This document shows positions 1 to 9,299 of a stretch of 64,000 bases of DNA, piece by piece. Numbering within the stretch: the stretch's first letter is position 1; each line of letters begins with the position of its first letter. The stretch covers positions 1 through 64,000 of the forward strand of contig NZ_JADYTL010000002.1 in assembly GCF_021531055.1 (NCBI RefSeq). The letters are read 5' to 3'. Under the pieces are notes generated by a model, which was not told the DNA's origin, made no database searches, and saw only the letters and a program-made list of their open reading frames with translations. Source of the DNA: Collinsella tanakaei. Its GTDB lineage: Bacteria; Actinomycetota; Coriobacteriia; Coriobacteriales; Coriobacteriaceae. The translations under genes were made by a program, and so were the position numbers.

Positions 1-53
1 AGCTGGGGGCCGGATCCGAGTAGAAAGCGGGTCTCCGGTACCCATTCGAGACG

Positions 54-82
54 CCGGCGGTATCGGTTCGCGATACCGCCGG
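54..82. repeat. Perfect 12-bp hairpin
   Basis: Arms at 54-65 and 71-82 are perfectly complementary around a 5-base loop. No T-run follows, so it is a structural repeat or a weak terminator. The rest of 1-180 shows no gene I can support. Confidence 0.6.
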
Positions 83-180
83 TATCATGCCGAAATAATG
101 GGTGGTATCAAAAGAGGCAAATACTCAGTTATCACCGGCCATGTCGGCCACCTTTCGTGTCGTGGCCGACAAAGAAATCG

Positions 181-210
181 GCCCCTTAACCTGTATGTAG
201 GCTAAGGGGC
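181..210 (-). terminator. Terminator-like hairpin after the 329-aa gene
   Basis: Arms at 181-192 and 199-210 pair with one G-T type mismatch around a 6-base loop. The hairpin lies about 50 bases beyond the stop of the minus-strand gene ending at 262. There is only a weak T-tract, so the assignment rests on position and stem strength. Confidence 0.45.
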
Positions 211-261
211 TGTCACAAGCTCATCTAGATTCGTAGCTGAGCCAACTACTCTGTCACAATC

Positions 262-1251
262 TCATTCCTGAAGACCAGGGAGCTTTTGAAGCGAGATTCC
301 GATTAACTTTTCGTAGCTCCGACCACCTGGACGACGGCTGACCCGCCGCTCTACCTCGATGTCAACCTGATCGCCAGGATGCAGGGTCACTACATCGGCA
401 GCTGAAATCGTTCCTATAGAGAGCGTTATCTCTTGCTCGCTGTCCGTGAGGACACGGAGCTTATCTTTCTGCGACATGGTTACAGTCAGGATTTTGCCAA
501 CGATGTGAATCGTCTCGCTATCGATATTTGCGTTCTGAATGACGACGGAAGCGTGTTTAGCTGTCTCATGCGTCAATCTAGACGTCTCGGGCGGCCTACC
601 AGGTTCCTCCCATTCGAAGTCAACGTCAAGCGCGCCTTTGTCGACAGAATCACAGAAGGCTTTCATGGTAGAGGCCACGCGTGGGCCATGGTCCGTAAGT
701 CGGTCGAGAAAATCCGTCTTGTCTGGCCCATCGACGTTGAGATCCTTAATCAGAGATGAGAATTCGTCAAACGCCAGGTCGGCAAGAGGCCGCGCGCCGA
801 TTTCGTCCTCGAGATCGAAGAGCGACTGGTCCTTCCCCTCGGGATAGAGGTCCGATATTCTGTCAAGCGTTGGAGCGACCTGTATGACCACAGAGCCAGG
901 CATTGGCGATGCCACCATGGAAAGCTGTGTCCTACCGGTAACGCTGAATGGCAATGCGCCTGCAGAAGTCATAATTCCCTGAATGGAAGCCCCAATTGCA
1001 TCAACACCGTCTTGCAGGGCCGAGAGGAACTTGCCGACGGCTTTGAGCGGTGCGGTGTGACCCTTTACGGAAGGTCCGGTGATGTGAATCACACCAATAG
1101 ACGCGGGGTCGTCCTCTGGAGAGTGTTCGCGGACAAAGGCGTTCACACCCATCAGGGCCGCATCAGCAGGGTTCTCTGGCACCGTATAGGTGACATCGGG
1201 GTCAAAGCCCAGGGAGGACAAATAGTCATCGAGGTTAGGCGTCGTAGCCAT
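262..1251 (-). CDS. Hypothetical protein, partner of nucleotidyltransferase-like gene
   Basis: This 329-residue protein belongs to no family I recognise. It has no signal peptide or membrane segment. The last ~90 residues look beta-rich and end in a basic stretch (VERRVSRRPGGRSYEK). The ATG at 1251 has a strong SD, GGAGGTGA, six bases upstream, and that SD lies inside the end of the preceding gene. The two reading frames overlap by 17 bases, so translation is probably coupled and the products may act together. The pair sits downstream of a type I restriction system, which hints at a defence or toxin-antitoxin role, but that is inference from position only. Confidence 0.75.
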   Translation of the reverse strand: MATTPNLDDYLSSLGFDPDVTYTVPENPADAALMGVNAFVREHSPEDDPASIGVIHITGPSVKGHTAPLKAVGKFLSALQDGVDAIGASIQGIMTSAGALPFSVTGRTQLSMVASPMPGSVVIQVAPTLDRISDLYPEGKDQSLFDLEDEIGARPLADLAFDEFSSLIKDLNVDGPDKTDFLDRLTDHGPRVASTMKAFCDSVDKGALDVDFEWEEPGRPPETSRLTHETAKHASVVIQNANIDSETIHIVGKILTVTMSQKDKLRVLTDSEQEITLSIGTISAADVVTLHPGDQVDIEVERRVSRRPGGRSYEKLIGISLQKLPGLQE

Positions 1252-1771
1252 CGATAATCACCTCCAGGTACCCTGCAGCCGGATAATGCCAGCGATCGTT
1301 TCCTTCAGCAAAACGTGCCTTCGACCAGAACTGGTCCCAATAACCACGTGTCACCATGTAGTTGTAGTCGTACCCGTACTCAGTTGGCGGCACTGGCAGC
1401 AAGTAGGAGTCAACACGGTCGTTCAGGCGCTTGACGAGCGGGTTCTTGCGCAGAAGAACCTGCGTAATGAACTGGCCCCTCGGGTCACTGGCAGCTTTGT
1501 TATACGCATCGCCATCAACCAGATAGACGACGTCGATATCGTGCGGCACTTCCTCTGAGGTGATAAAGCTGCCGCCAATCCATACAGCCGAGAGCCTTCC
1601 ATAAGCTTGCTGCACGACGGCGGTTACTTCTTGGAATGCATCCCATATCTCACGGCGATTTGCATTGTCTTCGGGTACGTATTTATTGCGTAGCTCATCC
1701 ATGGTCGTCTGATATCGGCCAAGCGGAAGAACCCTGCGAACTGCACCGATTTCTTGCAATTCAGGAATCAA
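1235..1771 (-). CDS. Nucleotidyltransferase-fold protein (DUF6932-like)
   Basis: The 178-residue product carries the minimal nucleotidyltransferase signature around residues 64-83: an I-G-G-S-F turn followed by D-I-D-V-V-Y. The G-S and the paired aspartates are the usual nucleotide and metal ligands. Small proteins of this type (DUF6932-like) occur in mobile and defence regions; their substrate is not established. Start is a TTG at 1771, chosen because an AAGGAGGAG ribosome site lies just upstream. The gene overlaps the unknown 329-residue gene by 17 bases, forming a two-gene unit. It could be the toxin or the antitoxin of a pair; the sequence does not decide. Confidence 0.7.
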   Translation of the reverse strand: MIPELQEIGAVRRVLPLGRYQTTMDELRNKYVPEDNANRREIWDAFQEVTAVVQQAYGRLSAVWIGGSFITSEEVPHDIDVVYLVDGDAYNKAASDPRGQFITQVLLRKNPLVKRLNDRVDSYLLPVPPTEYGYDYNYMVTRGYWDQFWSKARFAEGNDRWHYPAAGYLEVIIDGYDA

Positions 1772-1975
1772 GGCTCCTCCTTTCGCTTGGTTTCAAACTG
1801 CCGAAGTTTGAATTAGAAAGTATATACCCCCTGGCGTCATCGAAGGCTTCACGTTGCTGGATTTTTGGGTAACTGTAAGCATCTGTCCGGCAGTTAGCAC
1901 TCTCAACTTACATAGTAGGTAAAGGTCACATATTAGCTGCGCAGTCTGTAGAAACCCGCTTCGTCCACGACCGTC

Positions 1976-2806
1976 TTACTTCCTATACAGCGCATCCAGC
2001 GTCTGCTTGTCGCCGTCTTTCCACTCAATCCATCCGTTGTTGGACCCACCCAACACGAAGTCGGCTGCGCCGCTGGGCGTCGAGAAGGAAACCGTCTTCA
2101 CCAGCCGTCCGCCATCGCCATCCTGGACTAGGTCACCGGACGCCAGCAGCTCCTGCCGCAGCTTCTCGTAGCGGTCGAGCTTCGGCTTCACTTTAAGGTC
2201 AACAGGTGAGCCCTCAAGCACATCGAACGTGTCGCCCGTATACACACCACGCGCGCGCACGCCGCGCCGCGAAGTGTAGAACAGCTTCACGTCCGCCAAC
2301 GCGTCATCGCTATCCTCGATCTGGTAGCCGAACGTGCCCATCACGAAGGCGATCTCCTCGTAGATTTGCTCGACGGTGGGCTTTTGGTACTGGTCGATCA
2401 CGTAGCGCGGATCGACCTTGTTCTCCACGGTGTACCGCTTCGATGCGGTCGCCTGCTCGATGGCAAACTTCTCAAGTGCGCTCACGTTATCGAGCGAGAA
2501 CGACTGAATGTCATCCGAGAGGAACAGTATCGCCTTGTTCCAGAAGTCCTTCTTGGCGTTGTGGTCGTCGAGCCGTGCGATGCCCTGCTTGGTCTGTCCA
2601 ACGTACAAACGAGAGATGGCCCCGTCCTCGTCGTTGATGAGGTAGTAGATGCCGCGCATCGGCAAGTCTGCAATTTGCTTTGCGCGGGAGAGGAGCGGTC
2701 TCGGCACGAACACCGTGGTCATGGTCGAGAGCGTGCAGCGGCAGATTCGCACCCCGTTGGGCTCGCCATCAATGAACTGCGTTGTCATGGTCTTCAGTCG
2801 TGCCAT
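1976..2806 (-). CDS. GIY-YIG nuclease family protein with C-terminal DUF4357
   Basis: The GIY-YIG fold is visible near residues 52-75, with GIYYLIND, then LYVGQT and a following arginine (IARLDDH). The C-terminus (residues ~243-270) matches the DUF4357 pattern, with a VLGGS...GWIEWKDG stretch. Known proteins with this pairing are about this length and are found near restriction systems; their function is not settled, with nuclease activity assumed from the catalytic fold. The start at 2806 is 20 bases behind the hsdR stop, so it is the fourth gene of the hsdM-hsdS-hsdR transcription unit. That position suggests an accessory role in restriction or DNA processing. Confidence 0.8.
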   Translation of the reverse strand: MARLKTMTTQFIDGEPNGVRICRCTLSTMTTVFVPRPLLSRAKQIADLPMRGIYYLINDEDGAISRLYVGQTKQGIARLDDHNAKKDFWNKAILFLSDDIQSFSLDNVSALEKFAIEQATASKRYTVENKVDPRYVIDQYQKPTVEQIYEEIAFVMGTFGYQIEDSDDALADVKLFYTSRRGVRARGVYTGDTFDVLEGSPVDLKVKPKLDRYEKLRQELLASGDLVQDGDGGRLVKTVSFSTPSGAADFVLGGSNNGWIEWKDGDKQTLDALYRK

Positions 2807-2826
2807 ATTGCGCCCCTTATCAGAAT

Positions 2827-5800
2827 CTATTCCTGCGGTGAGTTATCGCCAGCGCCGTGCAGGCTCCGATATACGTCATCGACAAACGCGTGAACCAGCT
2901 GCCTGCGGGCCTCCTCGTTGTTCAAGAGGAAGCCATACCACTCGTTGTCCTGGTCGTAGTCTTTGACCAACGCGTCCTCAGCGCGATCGTCCACCGTGTT
3001 GCGGAAGTCGCGGGCAGTGTTGACCCTTGCGCTCTGCTGCACCTTCGGGTCGGCGCGGAGCGTGTCAAGCAGCGAGACGAGCGACCCCGCATGCACCACG
3101 GGATCGAGCGTCAACCCGAATCTGGCATTCCACTCCTCAATAATGCGCGAAAGCTTCTCATACTGGTCCTCGGCAAGACCGGTGCCAGTTCCCTTCGGGA
3201 TGTGAACCTCAGGCTCGGGCTCAAGAGGGACATCAACGTGTTCGCCCGACTTCTCGACCGTGAAGTCTTCGAGCGAGACTTTATCAGCGATGTTGAAATC
3301 ATTCCCACCACCATGGCCGGAGTCAATCTCGCGAATGAGTGACACGCAGAAGTTGTATTCCATGTGCATGTTCTTGTTCACGAACGGTGCAGCCTGCAGG
3401 AGGAAGCCGTACTGCTTGATGAAGTTCCTGATGACGCGCCTGACCTCGTCGGCCTCGTCCTCCTCCATCGCCCTAACCAGCGTGGCGGCAGCGTCGAGTA
3501 GCGCCCACATGCGGCCCTTCTCGCTATTGGTCCGATGCGCCTTCGCGAGCAGCGTGTTGAACTCTTCGACGTCATCGAGGTCGAGGATGCCATAGCCGAG
3601 GAGCCTGCGCTCGGTCTCCCTCACATCATCGATGGTCAGCGGTTCAATGAGCAACGTATCCTCGTAATAAGGGGCGAACGATTTCCTCACATCGTCGTAA
3701 CTGTTTCGGAAATCGAGCACAAAGGTGCGCTTCTCGTATGGCGGGCAGATGCGGTTGAGCCGCGAAAGCGTCTGCACGCAGGTGATGCCCGATAGCCGCT
3801 TGTCCACATACATAGCAGCAAGCAGGTTCTGGTCGAAGCCCGTCTGGTACTTGTCGGCGACAAACAGTATGCGGTAGTCGTCGGTGTCGAAGTAGTCAGG
3901 CAGCTTCTCCTCGGCGAAACCGTTGATGCCGACCTCCGTGTAATCCGTCCCGTCAACAGAAACAGAGCCAGTGAACGCCACGAGGGCGCGGTACGAGCCC
4001 ATTGTCTGCATGTGGGCCCTCCGCATCCCCTCGTAGGCGAGGTAGTAGCGTACGGCCTCCTCGCGTCCAGCTGTCACCACCATCGCCTTCGCCTTGCCGC
4101 CAAGCGTCATGGCAACCGTTGACGCGAAATGGTCGACCATCACGGAGAGGTTGCCCTCGATGGTCCCCGGTGCAACCGAGATGAGGTGTGCCAGCTGCCG
4201 CTTTGCGGCCTTGGATTCCAGCTCGGGGTCGTCATCAATCGCCTTCACGACCCTGCAATACGAATCGTAGGTCACGTAGTTCGAGGTCACATCCAGGATG
4301 AACCTCTCCTCGATGGCCTGCTTCATGGAGTACAGATCGAAAGCCACCTTTTGGCCGGATGCGTCGGTTTGGCCAAACTGCTGCAGCGTCTTGCCGGTCG
4401 GTGTCGCAGTGAAGCCGATGAGCGTGACATTCGGCTGCTTGCCAGAACGTGCGATGTCATTTGCGACGAATGCGGAGAGCTCGTCAAGCGACGAATCCTC
4501 CTCGACGCCTTCTGCGAGCGTGCTGTTCACGGCCTGCATCGTCTTGCCCGAGGTTGAGCCATGGGCCTCGTCGATGAGCACGGCAAAGTGACTGCCCTCG
4601 CCCTCGAAGGTGCCCGGCTCAAGATGCAGGAACTTCTGCATGGTCGTCACGATGATGCGATAGCTTTTATGCAACGCACGCCCGAGGTCGGCCGAGGTCT
4701 TACCCTTGTCCATTACGCACACGATGGCGGGTTCTTTGGCCGTATCGAGCACGGTGTCCTGGAGCTGCCTGTCGACAACCCGACGGTCCGTCACGATGAC
4801 CACCTTGTCGAATAGCGGCGAATCGGTACCTGGCAGATACGTTGCCGCGAGCTTATGCGATAGCCATGCGATGGTGTTGGTCTTTCCCGAGCCCGCGCTA
4901 TGCTCGATCAGGTAGTTCCGTGCGGTAGCGTTGTGCGAGATGTCATCGACGACCTTCTGAACGGCGCGAAGCTGCTGATAGCGTGGGAAGATGCGCGTCT
5001 CGCCAACCTTCTTGCCCTGCCTGTTGCGCTTGGTCGCCATGTAGATGAAGTCGTAGATGAGGTTAAAGACGGAGTCCTTGGTAAGAACTTCCTCCCAGAG
5101 ATACGCCGATCTTGGCCCTCGCGGGTTCGGCGGATTACCAGGGCCGGTCGCATGAGCATCGCCACCCTCGTTACAGCCTTTGTTGAACGGCAGGAACGAC
5201 GATTCTTTGCCTCTCAGCTCGGTGCATACGTAGACCTCGTTCAGGTCTACGGCAAAGTGTGCGAGAGCGCCCGCCTTGCTGTCGAGCAGCCTCGTTGTGC
5301 AGTCGCGGTCCTCCTTGTACTGGCGTATTGCCTCGCGATAGTCCCAGCTGGTTCCGGCAGAGTTACATTTCAACTCGATAGTGAATACTGCCAAGCCGTT
5401 CAGAAAGATTACGAGATCAATCCGCTCGTCTTCCTTGTGCCAGACCTCCTGCATCACCGAGAGGTCGTTCTCCTCGAAGAGCCTGACAGCATTGGGGTCG
5501 AATACGGCAGACGGCTTCGGATACACGAGATCAAGCGTGGCTACGCCATCGAAGTCGACGCCGTCCCACAACACGCGGATGAGTCCACGCCTGCCAATAT
5601 CGGTGGCGACGCGATTAAAGATGCCCTCCTCGATGTCGCCGTCGAACAGGTTCCAGAGCTTCTCGAACGTCTCGGGCTGCGTGTCCTCGATGAACGCCAT
5701 GAGCATGCCAGGGTCCATCGCGCGCTTGGAATCAAACTCGAAGTTGCCGCGTTTGATGTAGCCGTTCATTTCCAGCCCGTCATAAACGAGCTGCTGGAAG

Positions 5801-5832
5801 TCTTTCTCGGTAAGTGGGTTCTGTACAGTCAT
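2827..5832 (-). CDS. hsdR: Type I restriction endonuclease subunit R
   Basis: HsdR is the ATP-dependent translocase and nuclease subunit of the R2M2S complex. The PD-(D/E)xK nuclease core is visible as D139 and E153-x-K155 (within VFTIELK). The SF2 motor follows: Walker A at 311-319 (SAGSGKTN), a DEAH box in VLIDEAHGS, and motif III in GFTATPTGK. At 1001 residues it is full length for the family and I see no frame break. Its ATG lies nine bases after hsdS, so M, S and R form one operon, with hsdM first. DNA cleavage should occur away from the HsdS recognition site after translocation. Confidence 0.97.
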   Translation of the reverse strand: MTVQNPLTEKDFQQLVYDGLEMNGYIKRGNFEFDSKRAMDPGMLMAFIEDTQPETFEKLWNLFDGDIEEGIFNRVATDIGRRGLIRVLWDGVDFDGVATLDLVYPKPSAVFDPNAVRLFEENDLSVMQEVWHKEDERIDLVIFLNGLAVFTIELKCNSAGTSWDYREAIRQYKEDRDCTTRLLDSKAGALAHFAVDLNEVYVCTELRGKESSFLPFNKGCNEGGDAHATGPGNPPNPRGPRSAYLWEEVLTKDSVFNLIYDFIYMATKRNRQGKKVGETRIFPRYQQLRAVQKVVDDISHNATARNYLIEHSAGSGKTNTIAWLSHKLAATYLPGTDSPLFDKVVIVTDRRVVDRQLQDTVLDTAKEPAIVCVMDKGKTSADLGRALHKSYRIIVTTMQKFLHLEPGTFEGEGSHFAVLIDEAHGSTSGKTMQAVNSTLAEGVEEDSSLDELSAFVANDIARSGKQPNVTLIGFTATPTGKTLQQFGQTDASGQKVAFDLYSMKQAIEERFILDVTSNYVTYDSYCRVVKAIDDDPELESKAAKRQLAHLISVAPGTIEGNLSVMVDHFASTVAMTLGGKAKAMVVTAGREEAVRYYLAYEGMRRAHMQTMGSYRALVAFTGSVSVDGTDYTEVGINGFAEEKLPDYFDTDDYRILFVADKYQTGFDQNLLAAMYVDKRLSGITCVQTLSRLNRICPPYEKRTFVLDFRNSYDDVRKSFAPYYEDTLLIEPLTIDDVRETERRLLGYGILDLDDVEEFNTLLAKAHRTNSEKGRMWALLDAAATLVRAMEEDEADEVRRVIRNFIKQYGFLLQAAPFVNKNMHMEYNFCVSLIREIDSGHGGGNDFNIADKVSLEDFTVEKSGEHVDVPLEPEPEVHIPKGTGTGLAEDQYEKLSRIIEEWNARFGLTLDPVVHAGSLVSLLDTLRADPKVQQSARVNTARDFRNTVDDRAEDALVKDYDQDNEWYGFLLNNEEARRQLVHAFVDDVYRSLHGAGDNSPQE

Positions 5833-5841
5833 GGGCGTATC

Positions 5842-7131
5842 CTAAACAACGCGGCGCTTGCCGGTAACATATTCGTAGATGAGGGACTGACGCTGGGCGC
5901 GTAGGGTTTCGAGTTGTTTGCGCTTACCAGCGATAAGACGGTCAACCACTGAATACTTGCTATCAAGATAATTTGCGATCCGTTCCTGTTCATCAAGCGG
6001 TGGCAGCGGTACGACCAATCTGCCAAGAAGATTCTGGCTCAATGACGCGCGTGTTACTGAAACCATCTCGCGCGCAAAGTAGGCGCGTAGGTTTTCGGAG
6101 CGGAAGTAGTATGCCGCAAATCGCATGTTGAGTTTGCATGTATTGGGTCGAAACCGAATGAGAAAGCCGGCAAACGTAGCATTCTCAATGCTTTCTAGGC
6201 AGACCGACGCAAAGCCAATTTCGTCAATAGTCTCCGAAGTTCTTGTAAAGAACGCGTCGTTCTTCTTTACCGAGTATCTGTATCGTTCTTCTGAATTACT
6301 CTCTACCAGTCCTTCGACGGCACGTGGTAGGAAGACGTTTCGATAGACATCGCCATAACTTACGAATGGGTAACCGCTGCCAAAGGAATCGCCGTCTTTC
6401 GAGATGCCGTTCTGCATTTCGCCAAGGTAGAGCAATGGTGACATTCCCCAAGTTGAAGGAATGCTACCAAGATACTCATATCCGCTCGGCTTCATGTCGA
6501 CAGTGAGATCCAGCCCTTTGGTTACCGTCTCCTGAATAAGGGACTTTCGATAATCGTCGAGAGTTTGTAGTTGCCGTTCAAGCACCGAGCAGGCACTGTC
6601 GAGTTTCGCGCAGGCCCTTCGCAGGTGGTCAGCAATCAGTTGCTGCTCGAAAAGTGGCGGTATTGGCACAATGATTGAACTCATCGATGTCTCTGAAATG
6701 GCTGGGTAGGCTATACCCCAGGACCGTCGCTCGATTTCTTCGCAAACCAAGTCGCTGCATATCAGGAACGTAAGATATAAAGAATCAAATTCGCAAGGTT
6801 CAAGCACGGCGAAACCCGTGGACACAATGACGTCTTCATCATCCTCAATGCGTGCGATGGCCTTCAGGTATGTTCTTACCGTCGAGACAATCGTATCGCC
6901 GCGTCGCACACGTTTACGCGCCCGGGAGGGCGCATCGCGAAACGCCATTTCCGCGTAACCAGTGACACCACTACATGCGGTCACCGAGCCTATGTCCACG
7001 TAACGAAACCAGTAATCCGGATTAGTACCTTCCGAAAGCGAGTCGGAGCGGAACGCAATACAATGCTTGAGCGGCGCCACCTTCCAAGTTTCAGGGACAT
7101 CGCCCGACCATAGTTTCTTCCGCTCACTCAC
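5842..7131 (-). CDS. hsdS: Type I restriction-modification specificity subunit S
   Basis: HsdS supplies target recognition for both methylation and cleavage. The 429 residues show the expected two-fold layout: a first target recognition domain, a conserved helical spacer ending near residue 205 (PIPPLFEQQLIADHL...), a second recognition domain, and a second helical repeat (PLPPLDEQERIANYLD). The target sequence cannot be read from the protein. Its ATG overlaps the hsdM stop as ATGA, so translation is coupled. Recognition domains vary most within this family and often exchange by recombination, but no extra silent hsdS cassette or inverted repeat is visible nearby. Confidence 0.96.
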   Translation of the reverse strand: MSERKKLWSGDVPETWKVAPLKHCIAFRSDSLSEGTNPDYWFRYVDIGSVTACSGVTGYAEMAFRDAPSRARKRVRRGDTIVSTVRTYLKAIARIEDDEDVIVSTGFAVLEPCEFDSLYLTFLICSDLVCEEIERRSWGIAYPAISETSMSSIIVPIPPLFEQQLIADHLRRACAKLDSACSVLERQLQTLDDYRKSLIQETVTKGLDLTVDMKPSGYEYLGSIPSTWGMSPLLYLGEMQNGISKDGDSFGSGYPFVSYGDVYRNVFLPRAVEGLVESNSEERYRYSVKKNDAFFTRTSETIDEIGFASVCLESIENATFAGFLIRFRPNTCKLNMRFAAYYFRSENLRAYFAREMVSVTRASLSQNLLGRLVVPLPPLDEQERIANYLDSKYSVVDRLIAGKRKQLETLRAQRQSLIYEYVTGKRRVV

Positions 7132-9224
7132 TTCAACTCACCAACCAGCTCTTCAAGCTCGTCCTCAAGCTGCAGGAACTCGTCAAGCAGTTCCCCGGAC
7201 GGTCGTGGCGCTTCATAATGATAGAAATAGCGTGTGAACGGAAACTCCGCTCCAGTCCGTACGACCTTGGGCGTCTCCTCGTCAAACCACTGTGCATCAG
7301 GCACGTATGGATGCACCTCGCGGGCAAAGTAGTCTTCGACGGGTTCGGCTAAGCGAACGATCTCTGTGTCCTTGGTCGCCGGATCGTACTCGACGCTGCC
7401 ATCGCGCTTGTATCGAAGTGGCGCATCCTTGTCGATGACTGACAGAGAGAACATGACTTTCTCTATGACGGCCTTGCGCTGCGCAGGCGTCTCACCCTTG
7501 CGGTAATCCGGCACATCAGCAAAGAGTGTCTTCAGGTGCGCCTCAAACGCCTTGTGGTCGTACCAGACTTCATCACTCACGTTGTCACGTAGAATCTGCA
7601 CCATCTGCTCGAAGACCGGCTCGGCTGCCTCAAGATCGGCCAGCAGCTTCGCTTCCTTGTCCTTGCGATCCGCCTCGTCGATGAGTCGCAGCTCCTCCAC
7701 CTTCGCGGGGTCGTGCATGCCGCGCATGAACTGGCCCTCGCACATAGCATCAATGCGCTCGTCGCAGATGCAGTAGCTTCGCTGAAGAGGCTGGTAGACC
7801 GCATACTCCTTGTAAAGGAACTCTTCGCAGGGGAGAATGTGGCTGCGCTCGTTTTCCTCGAAGGCGTGATAGAGCCCCGTGATCTCCTCGGCCTGCTCTT
7901 CTGAAATGAACTTGCGCTTCTTGCCGAGCGAACGCCTCATCGGCTCCCAAATGTCGGTTGCATCGATGAGTTGCACCTTGCCGCGACGTTCCGCCCGCTT
8001 GTTGCGTGAGATAACCCAGATGTAGATTCCGATGCCGGTGTTGTAGAAGAGGTCGGTCGGCATGCCGATGATGGCTTCGACATAGTCGTTCTCCAGCAAC
8101 CAACGGCGCACCTGGCTTTCGCCCGATGTCGTTCCTCCCGAGAAGAGCGGGCTGCCGTTCGAGATGATGCACGCACGCCCGTATTGCGGATCGAGCTTGT
8201 AAATTACGTGCTGCATGAAAAGGAGCTGCATGTCGCCCTTCGCGGGAAGTCCCGCCGGGAATCTCCCGTTGGGCTTAAGGTGCTCCTTCTCCACGGCCTT
8301 CTCCACGCCCTGAGAGGCATCTTTGCCGCCCCACGGCTGTCCAAACGGAGGATTGATGAGCGACAGGCGCATGAACTCGCCTGGGAAACAGTCTTCCTTC
8401 ATGGTGTCCGCAAGCTTGATGCGGTCCTCGCGCTGTCCCTTGATGAGCATGTCGGCAAGGCAGATGGCATGCGATTCAGGGTTGACCTCCTGACCGTACA
8501 GATAGACCGTCGCATCGGGGCACATCTCGGCGAGCTTCTCCTGGGCGCAGGAAATCATTCCGCCCGTTCCGCAGGCGAAATCCCCCACATTGATGTTCTT
8601 GCCAGGTTCGGTTAGGTCGTCGCATCCCTCGGCAAGGGCAAGGCGAACCATGAGTCGCACGATCTCGCGCGGAGTGTAGTGATCACCAGCCTCAGCATTC
8701 TCAGAAAAGCGTCGGATGATCTCCTCGAACATGTATCCCATGGCCACGTTGCTCACGGTATCGGGGTCGAGGTCGAGGTCTGCGAATTTGCGTACCACTC
8801 CCGTGAGCTTGGCCCCCTTCGCCATCTTGTCAATTTGCTTCTTGAAGTCGAGGTCGCTGATGATCTGCTTGATGTTGGGCGAGAAAGAGTCAAGATAACT
8901 CTTGAAGTTTCGCGCAAGCGACTGCGGCTCAACCAAGAGCTTGGCGAGCGTCCAGCGGCTGTAGTTGTAGAACGGGAATCCCGAAATCTTCCGTAGAACC
9001 GCATCGGGTATGTGCTTGTTCTTCTCGTATGCGGAGCAGACGGCATCACGCGTATCCGCCATGGCGCATTCCAGTCGACGGATGATAATCATCGGAATGA
9101 TGACGTCCTTGTACTTGTCCGACTGGTATGTTCCACGAAGACTGTTCGCTATGCTGAATACGGCATCTACCTGCCGCTTGACGTCGATGGAGCTCTCGCT
9201 TGCCACTGCTCTCGCTCTTCCCAT
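7128..9224 (-). CDS. hsdM: Type I restriction-modification methyltransferase subunit M
   Basis: HsdM transfers methyl groups from S-adenosylmethionine to adenine N6 in the site chosen by HsdS. The SAM-binding motif I (DFACGTGG) is at residues 215-222 and the catalytic NPPF motif at 291-294. About 698 residues is long for HsdM; the C-terminal extension beyond the methylase core is rich in acidic helical segments. I chose ATG 9224 over an upstream TTG at 9272 because the extra 16 residues are hydrophobic and unlike family N-termini; neither start has a convincing SD. It is the promoter-proximal gene of the hsdM-S-R operon. Confidence 0.95.
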   Translation of the reverse strand: MGRARAVASESSIDVKRQVDAVFSIANSLRGTYQSDKYKDVIIPMIIIRRLECAMADTRDAVCSAYEKNKHIPDAVLRKISGFPFYNYSRWTLAKLLVEPQSLARNFKSYLDSFSPNIKQIISDLDFKKQIDKMAKGAKLTGVVRKFADLDLDPDTVSNVAMGYMFEEIIRRFSENAEAGDHYTPREIVRLMVRLALAEGCDDLTEPGKNINVGDFACGTGGMISCAQEKLAEMCPDATVYLYGQEVNPESHAICLADMLIKGQREDRIKLADTMKEDCFPGEFMRLSLINPPFGQPWGGKDASQGVEKAVEKEHLKPNGRFPAGLPAKGDMQLLFMQHVIYKLDPQYGRACIISNGSPLFSGGTTSGESQVRRWLLENDYVEAIIGMPTDLFYNTGIGIYIWVISRNKRAERRGKVQLIDATDIWEPMRRSLGKKRKFISEEQAEEITGLYHAFEENERSHILPCEEFLYKEYAVYQPLQRSYCICDERIDAMCEGQFMRGMHDPAKVEELRLIDEADRKDKEAKLLADLEAAEPVFEQMVQILRDNVSDEVWYDHKAFEAHLKTLFADVPDYRKGETPAQRKAVIEKVMFSLSVIDKDAPLRYKRDGSVEYDPATKDTEIVRLAEPVEDYFAREVHPYVPDAQWFDEETPKVVRTGAEFPFTRYFYHYEAPRPSGELLDEFLQLEDELEELVGELK

Positions 9225-9299
9225 AACAGACTGCTGCCGCAGAGGCAAGCAGAAACCGATAAGTATAACCAAACTATTTTACCAGCGAGAAGAATCGAT

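Noticed and set aside
5842-9224. Invertible hsdS system
   Set aside because: Only one full hsdS gene is present, with no partial copy, recombinase or inverted repeat beside it.
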